The translations under genes were made by a program, and so were the position numbers. Shown in pieces: positions 53,941-63,079 of a stretch of DNA of 64,000 bases (its first letter is position 1; each line of letters opens with the position of its first letter). Source of the stretch: Motiliproteus sp036960405 (GTDB lineage Bacteria > Pseudomonadota > Gammaproteobacteria > Pseudomonadales > Balneatricaceae); contig JBALWS010000008.1 of assembly GCA_036960405.1 (NCBI GenBank), positions 1 to 64,000 of the forward strand, written 5' to 3'. The notes under the pieces were generated by a model. That model worked only from the letters and a program-made list of their open reading frames with translations, made no database searches and was not told where the DNA came from.

Positions 53941-54981
53941 TTAGAACTCCAGCTCTGCGGCAGGCTTAACCTCGGGCTTTTCGGCAGGGACCGGCAAGCT
54001 GAGCAGTTCGGCACGGATCTGGTCCTCGATCTCCTTGGCGATCTCAGGGTTCTCTTCCAGATACTTGGCCGAATTGGCTTTTCCCTGACCAATCTTGCTG
54101 CCTTTATAGGCGTACCAAGCACCAGACTTGTCGACCAAGCCCTGCTTAACACCCAGGTCGATCACCTCACCCATATGGTAGATCCCCTTACCATACATGA
54201 TCTGGAATTCGGCTTGCTTGAACGGCGGTGACACTTTGTTTTTCACTACCTTGACGCGTGTTTCGTTACCGATCACCTCATCTTTGTCTTTTACTGCACC
54301 GGTACGGCGGATATCCAGTCGTACTGATGCGTAGAATTTCAACGCATTACCACCGGACGTGGTTTCTGGACTGCCGAACATCACTCCGATCTTCATCCGG
54401 ATCTGGTTGATAAAGATCACCAGGCAATTAGCATTTTTGACGTTACCGGTAATCTTACGCAGCGCCTGACTCATCAAGCGCGCTTGCAAACCTACGTGGG
54501 TATCGCCCATCTCACCCTCAATCTCGGCACGAGGTGTCAGCGCCGCCACCGAGTCGATCACCAACACATCGACCGAGTTGGAACGGACCAGCATATCGGT
54601 AATTTCTAACGCTTGCTCACCGGTATCGGGCTGCGACACCAGCAGGTCATCGATATTAACCCCCAGTTTCTCGGCATAGCTCGGATCCAACGCATGCTCG
54701 GCATCGACAAAAGCACAGGTCTTGCCCGCTTTTTGCGCTTCGGCGATCACCTGCAACGTCAAGGTGGTTTTACCCGAAGACTCCGGGCCGTAGATTTCGC
54801 AGATACGCCCATATGGCAAACCGCCTATGCCCAGCGCGATATCCAGCCCCAGAGAACCGGTAGACACCGCAGGCATCGCTTCGCGCGGCTTGTCGCCCAT
54901 GCGCATTACCGCACCCTTGCCGAATTGGCGCTCGATCTGCGTTAGTGCGGCTGACAGTGCCTTCTTTTTGTTGTCATCCAT
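53941..54981 (-). CDS. recA: RecA recombinase
   Basis: RecA catalyses strand exchange and LexA self-cleavage. The N-terminus (NKKKALSAALTQIERQFGKG), the Walker A motif (IYGPESSGKTTL), the L2/ATPase blocks and an acidic C-terminus (PEVKPAAELEF) are canonical. Length is 346 residues. AAGGG is 7 nt before the ATG. An exact LexA box overlaps its promoter. recX, normally next downstream, is about 19.4 kb away. Confidence 0.99.
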   Translation of the reverse strand: MDDNKKKALSAALTQIERQFGKGAVMRMGDKPREAMPAVSTGSLGLDIALGIGGLPYGRICEIYGPESSGKTTLTLQVIAEAQKAGKTCAFVDAEHALDPSYAEKLGVNIDDLLVSQPDTGEQALEITDMLVRSNSVDVLVIDSVAALTPRAEIEGEMGDTHVGLQARLMSQALRKITGNVKNANCLVIFINQIRMKIGVMFGSPETTSGGNALKFYASVRLDIRRTGAVKDKDEVIGNETRVKVVKNKVSPPFKQAEFQIMYGKGIYHMGEVIDLGVKQGLVDKSGAWYAYKGSKIGQGKANSAKYLEENPEIAKEIEDQIRAELLSLPVPAEKPEVKPAAELEF

Positions 54982-55068
54982 TGCGGTACCCTTGAACTGA
55001 GAATGGCTAATAAGTTTGTCAGATTGAGCTCATCACTGTTAACGTGGCGTCAACCTGCGGCAAAACAA

Positions 55069-55097
55069 CTGTATATCTAAACAGTATTATTTCACAA
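55069..55097 (-). promoter_or_regulatory. recA promoter with LexA (SOS) box
   Basis: CTGT-ATATCTAA-ACAG (55069-55084) fits the LexA operator CTGT-N8-ACAG exactly. On the minus strand TTGTGA (55097-55092), 16 nt, TATACA (55075-55070) forms a sigma70 promoter whose -10 lies inside the box, so LexA binding would block it. Confidence 0.85.
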
Positions 55098-55127
55098 CTT
55101 TTTTTAAACGCAAGCCGCTATTTCAAC

Positions 55128-55604
55128 TTAACCCTGAATAATTCTTAGCAACCCCAGCACCGACTCTTCAACCGCTTGATCTCTAACGGATTGGCGGTCT
55201 CCAGAAAAATTGAAACAGTGGCTATCGACTACGCCATCGCCGCGTGCCCAAGCGATCCAAACCGTCCCAACCGGCTTTTCCGGGCTGCCACCACCGGGTC
55301 CCGCGACGCCGCTAATCGCGACACTGAGCTGGGCCGGGCTATTATCCAACGCCCCGCGCGCCATCGCCTCGACACAGGCCTGGCTCACCGCCCCCTGCTG
55401 CTCCAGCAGCTCATCATCGACCCCGAGCAGACGCTGCTTCATCGCGTTGGAATAGGTCACAAAACCGCCCTCTAGCCATGCCGAGCTGCCGGGTAGCGCC
55501 GTCAACCGGCAGGCGACACCGCCTCCGGTACAGGATTCGGCGGTGACCAGCGTCCAGCCTCGGTCCATTAACGCCACGGCCAACTGTTCGATCTGTGCTT
55601 GCAT
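55128..55604 (-). CDS. pncC: PncC, nicotinamide-nucleotide amidase (CinA C-terminal type)
   Basis: PncC deamidates nicotinamide mononucleotide to nicotinate mononucleotide in pyridine nucleotide salvage. Family motifs TLVTAESCTGGGVACRLTAL and SVAISGVAGPGGGSPEKPVG are intact. The start at 55604 (QAQIEQLAVALMDRGW) gives 158 residues, the usual size for a stand-alone amidase; an upstream in-frame extension of 31 residues is unlike the family. It sits between recA and mutS as in Pseudomonas. Confidence 0.92.
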   Translation of the reverse strand: MQAQIEQLAVALMDRGWTLVTAESCTGGGVACRLTALPGSSAWLEGGFVTYSNAMKQRLLGVDDELLEQQGAVSQACVEAMARGALDNSPAQLSVAISGVAGPGGGSPEKPVGTVWIAWARGDGVVDSHCFNFSGDRQSVRDQAVEESVLGLLRIIQG

Positions 55605-55762
55605 GGTGATAATTACCCTGTCTATATCGTCGCTCGGCTTCGAAATATGGCACAACATGCCGTAGAATGACCAGCTTTGTTGAGCATGGCCAACCATCGA
55701 GTCGGTGGATGTCGCCAGCGCTACTCTCTCTGACTATTCACCAACAGAATCTGATCAAAAAA

Positions 55763-58348
55763 ATGAGCAAAGCCGCAACCAAAAACAGCTCGCATACCCC
55801 GATGATGCAACAATATTTCGGGATCAAATCGGAGCACCCCAACGAGTTAGTGTTTTATCGGATGGGTGATTTTTACGAGATGTTTTACGACGATGCCCGC
55901 CAAGCCTCGCAAATACTCGACATATCGCTGACTAGCCGCGGCCATTCTGGTGGTGAGCCGATCCCGATGGCAGGCATCCCCTACCATGCCGCCGAGAACT
56001 ATATCGCCAAGATCGTTCGTGCCGGCCAATCGGTCGCTATCGCCGAGCAGATTGGCGACCCGGCTACCAGCAAAGGCCCGGTAGATCGCAAAGTCGTACG
56101 CGTTGTCACCCCCGGCACCCTGACCGACGAAGCCCTGCTCGACGCCTCGCGCGATAACCTACTGGTAGCCGTTACCCGCGATCAGCAACAGTTCGGCATC
56201 GCCAGCCTCGATATCAGCGCCGGCCGTTTTCAGGTTATGCAGCTAGATGGCGAAACGGCGCTGTTAAGCGAACTGGCTCGACTACAACCGGCCGAGTTGC
56301 TGTTCAACGAAGACGATGGCATCGAAGCACTGCTGTGCAACTTCAACGGGCTACGCCGTCAGCCACCGTGGAACTTCGAACTCGACAGTGCCCACCGTTT
56401 GTTAACCCAACAGTTTCAAACCCGGGACCTGAGCGGCTTCGGCTGCGAGTCTCTACCGACCGCCTTGCGCGCAGCCGGCTGTCTACTGCAGTACGCCCGC
56501 GAGACCCAGCGCACCGCGCTACCGCATATTCGCTCGATCACCACCGAGTTACAGGACAACAGCGTCATTCTGGATGCCGCCACCCGGCGTAATCTAGAGC
56601 TTGATGCCAATCTGATGGGCGGTACAGACAACACCCTGATATCGGTACTCGACCGCACCGCCACCCCGATGGGAGGAAGACTGCTACGCCGCTGGCTGCA
56701 TCGGCCGTTGCGCAACTTAGAAACCATCAAACAGCGCCAGTTCTGCATTAGCTGCTTGATCGACGATTACCGCTTTGAAGGCCTGCAACCGGTGCTGAAA
56801 CAGATCGGTGATATTGAGCGTATCCTGGCCCGCGTAGCGCTACGCTCAGCCCGCCCTCGCGATCTGGAACGACTAAAATCGGCGCTGACCTGCCTGCCTG
56901 AACTGCAACAACTGATCGCTCCGCTCGAATCGCCGCTAGCGAGTCAATTGGCCGAGTCTATTAGCGAATTCCCTCAGCTACAGCAACTTCTCGACAAGGC
57001 TGTCATCGACAATCCACCGGTGATTATCCGTGATGGCGGCGTCATCGCCGAAGGTTACGACAGTGAGCTCGACGAGCTGCGCGCGCTGAGCGAAAACGCA
57101 GGGGGCTACCTGCTAGAACTCGAACAGCGTGAAAAAGAGCGTACCGGCATCGCCACCCTCAAGGTCGGTTACAACCGAGTCCACGGCTATTACATCGAGA
57201 TCAGTAGAGCCCAGTCAGAACAGGCTCCAGCCGAATATATTCGCCGCCAGACACTAAAAAATGCCGAGCGCTTCATCACTCCGGAACTCAAAGAGTTCGA
57301 AGATAAGGCACTGAGCAGCAAAAGCCGCGCTCTGGCCCGTGAAAAAATGCTCTACGAGGCGCTGGTCGAAACCTTGGCCGAACAACTGGCTCCGCTCCAA
57401 GACTGCGCTAGCGCACTGGCCGAACTCGATGTGCTCAACAATCTAGCAGCCCGCGCCGGTCGACTCGATTACTGCGCCCCAACCTTATCCGATAACGCGG
57501 GGATCGAAATTTTAGAGGGCCGTCACCCAGTGGTCGAACGGGTCTCTGATGATCCATTTGTCGCCAACGACCTGCGGCTCGATCCCGAGCGGCGGATGCT
57601 GATCATTACCGGTCCCAACATGGGCGGTAAATCGACCTTCATGCGTCAGGCAGCCTTGATCGTACTGATGGCGCATATCGGCAGCTATGTCCCCGCGGCG
57701 CAAGCCAACATCGGCCTGGTAGATCGAATATTCACCCGCATGGGTTCGTCCGATGATCTGGCAGGCGGTCGCTCAACCTTTATGGTGGAGATGACCGAAA
57801 CCGCCAATATTCTGCATAACGCCACCCCCAGAAGCTTGGTGCTGATGGACGAAGTGGGGCGCGGTACCAGCACCTTCGATGGCCTATCGCTAGCCTGGTC
57901 CTGCGCACGCCACCTGGCTTCGATGACCCAGGCTTTCACCCTGTTCGCTACCCACTACTTTGAGCTCACCTCGCTGCCCGACACCGAAGCAGGAGTGGCC
58001 AACATCCACCTGACCGCGACCGAACATAACGATCATATTATCTTTCTGCATAGCGTCCACGAGGGCCCTGCCAGCCAGAGCTACGGCCTTCAGGTGGCCA
58101 AGTTGGCCGGTGTGCCAATGGCGGTCATCGACGAAGCCAAGCATAAGCTACAGCAACTCGAATCCTCTTCGATCACAGCTACCCAGGCGCCGCTGCAGGT
58201 CGACCTGTTTAGCCAACCGGCGCCAGCGGAACCTAGCAACGAACCGCACCCGCTAGAAGCCGCGCTCGACGCCATCGATCCCGACAACCTCTCACCACGA
58301 CAAGCGCTGGAACAGCTCTACCAGCTCAAACAACAGAGCGCGCAATAA
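55763..58348 (+). CDS. mutS: MutS, DNA mismatch recognition protein
   Basis: MutS recognises mismatches and loops. The mismatch-binding F-x-E motif lies in RMGDFYEMFYDDA; the ATPase has Walker A GPNMGGKSTFMRQ and the TFMVEMTETANIL, LMDEVGRGTSTFDG blocks. The start at 55763 (SKAATKNSSHTPMMQQYFGI) yields 861 residues, close to E. coli (853); a 32-residue upstream extension looks non-coding. The ribosome-binding site is weak. Confidence 0.97.
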   Translation: MSKAATKNSSHTPMMQQYFGIKSEHPNELVFYRMGDFYEMFYDDARQASQILDISLTSRGHSGGEPIPMAGIPYHAAENYIAKIVRAGQSVAIAEQIGDPATSKGPVDRKVVRVVTPGTLTDEALLDASRDNLLVAVTRDQQQFGIASLDISAGRFQVMQLDGETALLSELARLQPAELLFNEDDGIEALLCNFNGLRRQPPWNFELDSAHRLLTQQFQTRDLSGFGCESLPTALRAAGCLLQYARETQRTALPHIRSITTELQDNSVILDAATRRNLELDANLMGGTDNTLISVLDRTATPMGGRLLRRWLHRPLRNLETIKQRQFCISCLIDDYRFEGLQPVLKQIGDIERILARVALRSARPRDLERLKSALTCLPELQQLIAPLESPLASQLAESISEFPQLQQLLDKAVIDNPPVIIRDGGVIAEGYDSELDELRALSENAGGYLLELEQREKERTGIATLKVGYNRVHGYYIEISRAQSEQAPAEYIRRQTLKNAERFITPELKEFEDKALSSKSRALAREKMLYEALVETLAEQLAPLQDCASALAELDVLNNLAARAGRLDYCAPTLSDNAGIEILEGRHPVVERVSDDPFVANDLRLDPERRMLIITGPNMGGKSTFMRQAALIVLMAHIGSYVPAAQANIGLVDRIFTRMGSSDDLAGGRSTFMVEMTETANILHNATPRSLVLMDEVGRGTSTFDGLSLAWSCARHLASMTQAFTLFATHYFELTSLPDTEAGVANIHLTATEHNDHIIFLHSVHEGPASQSYGLQVAKLAGVPMAVIDEAKHKLQQLESSSITATQAPLQVDLFSQPAPAEPSNEPHPLEAALDAIDPDNLSPRQALEQLYQLKQQSAQ

Positions 58349-58428
58349 CTCCTATACTGGAGCAGGCTGGGCGTCACCACGCCCGGTTTAGCCCTTATCT
58401 TCGGTCAATTCCAGAGGAGTAGACGAGC

Positions 58429-58752
58429 ATGGCTTTTGTCGTGACTGAAAACTGCATCAAGTGTAAGTACACCGACTGTGTCGAGGTCTGTCCGGTTGAT
58501 TGCTTCTACGAAGGCCCCAACTTTTTGGTGATCCATCCCGACGAATGTATCGATTGCGCGCTATGCGTACCCGAATGCCCCGTTGATGCGATCTTTGAGG
58601 AGGGCGATTTACCCGATGACCAGCTGGAGTTTATCCAACTCAATGCCGAACTGGCCGAAGTCTGGCCTAATATCGGGGAGATGAAAGCCGCACCTGAAGA
58701 TGCCGCCGATTGGAACGGCAAGCCAGACAAAAAAAAGCTGCTGGAGCGATAA
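58429..58752 (+). CDS. fdxA: FdxA, 7Fe ferredoxin
   Basis: This is a seven-iron ferredoxin of 107 residues. The first Cys set (CIKCKYTDCVEVCPVDC) and the second (CIDCALCVPECPVDA) bind a [3Fe-4S] and a [4Fe-4S] cluster, as in Azotobacter FdI. The acidic C-terminal tail is typical. GAGGAG lies 9 nt before the ATG. It is convergent with rpoS; only 42 bp separate the two stops. Confidence 0.95.
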   Translation: MAFVVTENCIKCKYTDCVEVCPVDCFYEGPNFLVIHPDECIDCALCVPECPVDAIFEEGDLPDDQLEFIQLNAELAEVWPNIGEMKAAPEDAADWNGKPDKKKLLER

Positions 58753-58794
58753 CTCCAACAGCCTGATACTCGATCTTAACGCCAGAGCAAACAG

Positions 58795-59790
58795 TTACTC
58801 GAGCAGATCAGCGCCAGATAGCCCGTTGTTCTCGACGATATCACGCAACCTCCGCAAGGCTTCGACCTGGATTTGACGTACTCGCTCACGCGTCAGGCCG
58901 ATCTCGCGCCCAACCTCTTCCAACGTGCTGATCTCATGGCCGTGCAAGCCAAACCGACGCATCAACACTTCGCTATGCTTCTCGGGCAAAGTTTCCAGCC
59001 AGTCGTCCAGACGACCAATCAGATTGGTATTCTGCAGCCAGGTTTCAGGGTCGGCGGCATCGGTGTCCGGAATCGTCTCGACCAGCGATTTTTCAGAATT
59101 TTTACCGACCGGCACATCGATAGAGCCAACCCGCTCGTTCAAGCCCATCATCCGTTTGACGTTTTCAACCGGCTTATCGAGCATCTCCGCGATCTCTTCG
59201 CAGGTCGGCTCATGGTCGAGCTGCTGCGCCAGTGCGCGGGCGGCTCGCAAATAGACATTGAGTTCTTTCACGACATGAATCGGCAAGCGAATGGTGCGGG
59301 TCTGATTCATGATGGCCCGCTCGATGGTTTGCCGAATCCACCAGGTGGCGTAGGTGGAGAAACGGAAGCCTCGTTCGGGATCAAACTTTTCAACCGCTCG
59401 TATCAGCCCAAGGTTGCCCTCTTCGATCAGGTCCAACAGGGTCAGGCCTCGGTTGATGTAACGACGGGCGATCTTGACCACCAGACGCAAGTTGCTCTCG
59501 ATCATCCGCTTGCGCGAGGCATCGCATCCTCGAAGTGCTTTGCGCGAGAAGTAGACCTCCTCTTCGGCGCTGAGCAATGGCGAAAAACCGATCTCGTTTA
59601 GATAAAGCTGCGTTGCATCCAGATGTCTGGCTTTGACGAGGTCGTCATGAACTTCGCCACGCGCTTTGTCCATCACAACGTTGTCATCAAGGATCTCATC
59701 TGTAGCCATTTCATTATCCGTTGACTGCTTTTTATTTTGCCTTTTCGCTACCCGTGTTGACTTAGCGGCGGTTCTCTCGAGCGTTTCCAT
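58795..59790 (-). CDS. rpoS: RpoS, stationary-phase sigma factor
   Basis: RpoS directs the general stress and stationary-phase response. Region 1.2 (DATQLYLNEIGFSPLLSAEE), region 2 (RLVVKIARRYINRGLTLLDL, FRFSTYATWWIRQTIERAIM), region 3 and region 4 (EVGREIGLTRERVRQIQVEA) are present. Length is 331 residues (E. coli 330). GGAG is 9 nt before the ATG. Its main promoter probably lies within nlpD, as in other gammaproteobacteria; I did not identify it. Confidence 0.98.
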   Translation of the reverse strand: METLERTAAKSTRVAKRQNKKQSTDNEMATDEILDDNVVMDKARGEVHDDLVKARHLDATQLYLNEIGFSPLLSAEEEVYFSRKALRGCDASRKRMIESNLRLVVKIARRYINRGLTLLDLIEEGNLGLIRAVEKFDPERGFRFSTYATWWIRQTIERAIMNQTRTIRLPIHVVKELNVYLRAARALAQQLDHEPTCEEIAEMLDKPVENVKRMMGLNERVGSIDVPVGKNSEKSLVETIPDTDAADPETWLQNTNLIGRLDDWLETLPEKHSEVLMRRFGLHGHEISTLEEVGREIGLTRERVRQIQVEALRRLRDIVENNGLSGADLLE

Positions 59791-59838
59791 GGCGTCAATC
59801 TCCTAAGCTAACCAGGCGGGCCTGGTGCTTCCTTGCTG

Positions 59839-60648
59839 CTACCGACGGGGTAAGTAGCGGACCGGATCCACCGGTTTACCCTCTTTGCGGATCTCGAAAT
59901 GTAGCATGGTCCTCGCTACTCCGCTATTGCCGATTTCAGCAATCTTTTGGCCTACTACAACCTTATCTTGCTCTTTTACCAGTAGCTTATTGTTATGAGC
60001 ATAAGCACTTAAAAAGGTTTCGTTATGGTTGATGATAACAAGATTACCATACCCTAATAAACCATTACCTGCATACACTACCACGCCAGCAGCGGCTGAA
60101 AAAACCGGCTCGCCTCTATTTCCGGCGATATTTAAACCCTTATTTACCTGGCCTTTAGCGCTAAAACCCTGAATCACACGACCCGTGGCAGGCCAACGCC
60201 ATCTAACCGGACCTGTCGGTGCTGCGGGTGCTGGTTTGGCGATGGAACGGGATGGTGAGGCGGGTTTTGCAGCAGGTTCAACGCTGCTATTCGATGATTT
60301 TTTGGAAGAAGATGGAGTCGTTGACGAGGGTGTTGACGCGCTACGGCGAACCGGAGCGGCCTCGGAAAGACTGAGCAGCTGGCCAGAATAAATACGGTAG
60401 CTGCTACCAATATTGTTGGCTCGGGCCAAAGCCCGATAATCTTTACGATAACGCCAGGCGATAGAATACAGAGTATCTCCGGGTTGAACCCGGTAGTGAC
60501 CATCGGGTGCCGGTTTAACCGTTTGACGCGTGGTGACGGGGGCATTGATAGAATGGTCGCTAACAGGCGCCACGTGACCACCGCAGCCCAACAGCATAAC
60601 ACTGCTAACTACCACCGCTGACAATGTCCGTTTGACGCTGCTAGTCAC
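59839..60648 (-). CDS. nlpD: NlpD-type lipoprotein (LysM plus degenerate LytM domain)
   Basis: NlpD activates cell-separation amidases. A lipoprotein signal ends at LLGC; a LysM domain (about residues 52-95; YRVQPGDTLYSIAWRYRKDY) and Ser/Pro/Ala linker precede a C-terminal M23 domain (about 150-268). The metal ligands are lost: NKGLNIAG replaces HxGxDxxG, and MLHFEI replaces HxHFEI. This fits a non-catalytic amidase activator. The start is GTG with a poor ribosome-binding site; no alternative start keeps the signal. Length is 269 residues. Confidence 0.93.
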   Translation of the reverse strand: MTSSVKRTLSAVVVSSVMLLGCGGHVAPVSDHSINAPVTTRQTVKPAPDGHYRVQPGDTLYSIAWRYRKDYRALARANNIGSSYRIYSGQLLSLSEAAPVRRSASTPSSTTPSSSKKSSNSSVEPAAKPASPSRSIAKPAPAAPTGPVRWRWPATGRVIQGFSAKGQVNKGLNIAGNRGEPVFSAAAGVVVYAGNGLLGYGNLVIINHNETFLSAYAHNNKLLVKEQDKVVVGQKIAEIGNSGVARTMLHFEIRKEGKPVDPVRYLPRR

Positions 60649-60732
60649 CCTTTTTCGCCTAGCTCCCGATATTGTTGGAGTACCCTATCCGCTGACCACT
60701 TAGGCTGTTTCAGCCCCGTATCCGTCAGTCTG

Positions 60733-61662
60733 TCAGCGTCGATTACCGTAGCGCTCCAGCATATAGACCGCGACAGCTCCCAGCAACATCAGCAACACCG
60801 AAGCCCAGAGGAAAGCGTCTTGGCCGGTTAGGGCCTGATAGCCTGCAGGTAACACATTATCCTGCACCAAAGGGACCGACTCTCCGTGGCTATTGATCCG
60901 ATAATGGGTGGTGTACTTCCAGGGCCAGACCTTATTCAACGAGCCCAACATCACTCCGGTTAGCAATGCCAGAGTCAGGTCGTGAAAGTGGCGGAACATC
61001 CAGGCCAGCAGGTGGGAAAAGCTTAATAGCCCCACCACGCACCCCACCATAAACAACCCCAGTATCTGCAGATCAAATCCTTTGATCGCTCCCATAATCG
61101 GGCTATACAGCCCCAACAACAAAAGTATGAAGCTGCCTGAGATGCCCGGCAAAATCATCGCGCAGATGGCAATACAACCAGCTCCAAAGATCACCAACGA
61201 TGTCACTTGCGCCTCAACAGGAGACATCACTGTGACGAGATATGAAAACGTTACCCCTACCCATAGCGCCACCACCAGTTGCGAATTCCAGCGCTTGACC
61301 TGCCCCATCATCCAGACCGACGAACTGACGATCAGACCAAAAAAGAACGCCCAAAGTAGCGTCGGGTACTGTTCCAGCAAATAGATAGCCAGCCGGGCAA
61401 CCGAGGCCAGACTCAGCAGTACACCAGAGAGCAACACCACCAGAAAGGTACCGTTGATGTGACGCCAGAAGGCCTGCGGGCCTTGCTGCCAGATCAGTGC
61501 TAGTGAATGCGGGGTGATCCGGCGAATCGAATCAAGCAGTTCTTCGTAGATACCGCTAATAAACGCGACCGTACCACCGGAAACACCAGGGATCGCATCG
61601 GCAGCCCCCATCGCTGTGCCTTTAAGAAATAGCGACACCCAGTCACCCGTCGTTCGACTCAT
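60733..61662 (-). CDS. DUF368 membrane protein (PopT-type polyprenyl-phosphate transporter family)
   Basis: This is a polytopic membrane protein of 309 residues with about eight hydrophobic helices. The family motif near the N-terminus is KGTAMGAADAIPGVSGGTVA, with a second glycine/proline repeat ILPGISGSFILLLLGLY in the middle, suggesting an inverted-repeat transporter. DUF368 proteins have been linked to recycling of undecaprenyl phosphate across the inner membrane; this member is assigned by motif only. GGGAGAG precedes the ATG. It sits 11 bp after pcm and 84 bp before nlpD. Confidence 0.85.
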   Translation of the reverse strand: MSRTTGDWVSLFLKGTAMGAADAIPGVSGGTVAFISGIYEELLDSIRRITPHSLALIWQQGPQAFWRHINGTFLVVLLSGVLLSLASVARLAIYLLEQYPTLLWAFFFGLIVSSSVWMMGQVKRWNSQLVVALWVGVTFSYLVTVMSPVEAQVTSLVIFGAGCIAICAMILPGISGSFILLLLGLYSPIMGAIKGFDLQILGLFMVGCVVGLLSFSHLLAWMFRHFHDLTLALLTGVMLGSLNKVWPWKYTTHYRINSHGESVPLVQDNVLPAGYQALTGQDAFLWASVLLMLLGAVAVYMLERYGNRR

Positions 61663-61673
61663 TACTGCTCTCC

Positions 61674-62339
61674 CTAGCGGATCGAACCATTAAGCATCGG
61701 CACGAACTTGACGGCTTCGAGTACCTGGTGATCGTATTCGGTTTCGCTGAGTCGCTGCACCAAACGCAGCTCCTGCTTGTCACCGCCAACCGGAATGATC
61801 ATCCGTCCGCCGATTGCCAGTTGCGGGTATAGCTCGGGTGGGATCTGCTCGGGGGCAGCGGCGCAGGTTATGGCATCGAAGGGGCCTTTCTCGGGCCAGC
61901 CAAAGCCGCCATCGGCATGTTTGAAATAGACATTGCGCAGCCCTAGCTGGCTCAATCGGCCACGCGCTTTATCCTGCAACGGCAAAATACGCTCGACGCT
62001 AAATACCTTACCTACCAGGCAGGCCAACACCGCTGATTGATAGCCCGAACCGGTGCCGATCTCCAACACGCGCTCGGGGCGACCACCGTTAAGCAGGATT
62101 TCGGTCATCTTGGCAACGATATAGGGTTGCGAGATGGTCTGATTGAAACCGATCGGCAACGCGGTATCTTCGTAGGCACGGTGCGATAGCGCTTCATCCA
62201 CAAACAGATGCCGGGGTAGCTCCCGCATCACCTCCAGCACCCGCTGATCCTCGATGCCCTGTTCGACTAAACGTGTAATTAGCCGATCACGGGTACGCCG
62301 CGAGGTCATACCGATACCCTGGATATCGAACTTATTCAC
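61674..62339 (-). CDS. pcm: Pcm, protein-L-isoaspartate O-methyltransferase
   Basis: Pcm repairs isoaspartyl damage in aged proteins using SAM. The family motifs PIGFNQTISQPYIVAKMTEI, VLEIGTGSGYQSAVLA and ITCAAAPEQIPPELYPQL are intact. Length is 221 residues. The start is GTG, overlapping the surE stop as GTGA (4 bp), with GAGGAG 5 nt upstream. Confidence 0.96.
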   Translation of the reverse strand: MNKFDIQGIGMTSRRTRDRLITRLVEQGIEDQRVLEVMRELPRHLFVDEALSHRAYEDTALPIGFNQTISQPYIVAKMTEILLNGGRPERVLEIGTGSGYQSAVLACLVGKVFSVERILPLQDKARGRLSQLGLRNVYFKHADGGFGWPEKGPFDAITCAAAPEQIPPELYPQLAIGGRMIIPVGGDKQELRLVQRLSETEYDHQVLEAVKFVPMLNGSIR

Positions 62340-63079
62340 TCCAACTCCTCAAGCCAACTGCCCAGGTTGTCAAAACCCGAGTACTGCGTCATATCTGCTT
62401 GCACCGGGGTGATCGACACATACCCCTGCGTTACAGCGTAAAAATCGGTACCCGGTCCGGCATCCTCGGCATCGCCTGCCGCCGAGATCCAAAACCGCTC
62501 ACGCCCGCGCGGGTCGACCGAGCGAACAGGCTGGGTAGCCAAACTGCGATGCCCCAAGCGGGTCACATGAATACCTTTGATCTGCTCCAGCGGCAGGTCC
62601 GGTACATTGAGATTGAGCACCGTCCGGGCCGCAAGGTTCAACGCCCCTAACTGTGGCAACAGCTGGCTGACGATCACCGCTGCAGAGGTAAAATGCTGGC
62701 GTCCTACCAGCGACACAGCGATCGCAGGTTTGTGCAGATAGCGCCCCTCCATCGCCGCTGCCACCGTGCCCGAGTACAAGACATCGTCGCCCAAGTTGGC
62801 ACCGGCATTGATCCCCGACACGACGATATCGGGGATAAAATCAAACAGTCCCGATATTCCCAGGTGGACACAGTCGGTAGGCGTACCGTTAACGCTAACA
62901 AAGCCATTGGCCAAGCGTTGCGGTTCGAGCGGTCGATCCAGTGTCAGCGAGTTACTGGCACCACTACGATCTCGATCCGGCGCCACCACCAGCGTTTCAA
63001 ACTGTTCTGCCAACAGCGCCACTAAAGTGCTTAATCCCTGCGCATGAACACCATCATCATTAGAGATCAATATACGCAC
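62336..63079 (-). CDS. surE: SurE, 5'/3'-nucleotidase
   Basis: This metal-dependent survival nucleotidase has the family start RILISNDDGVHAQGLSTL (Asp pair as metal ligands), PDRDRSGASNSLTL and the PDIVVSGINAGANLGDDVLY block. Length is 247 residues. The start is GTG, whose G is the last base of the truD stop, so translation is coupled. It belongs to truD-surE-pcm. Confidence 0.97.
   Translation of the reverse strand: MRILISNDDGVHAQGLSTLVALLAEQFETLVVAPDRDRSGASNSLTLDRPLEPQRLANGFVSVNGTPTDCVHLGISGLFDFIPDIVVSGINAGANLGDDVLYSGTVAAAMEGRYLHKPAIAVSLVGRQHFTSAAVIVSQLLPQLGALNLAARTVLNLNVPDLPLEQIKGIHVTRLGHRSLATQPVRSVDPRGRERFWISAAGDAEDAGPGTDFYAVTQGYVSITPVQADMTQYSGFDNLGSWLEELE

Noticed and set aside
55667..55762. 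Extension of mutS by 32 codons
   Set aside because: The sequence lies in the pncC-mutS divergent gap, and the start at 55763 gives the normal MutS N-terminus and length.
58368..58390. GGGCGT/ACGCCC hairpin between mutS and fdxA
   Set aside because: The stem is only 6 bp with no T-run; termination cannot be supported.
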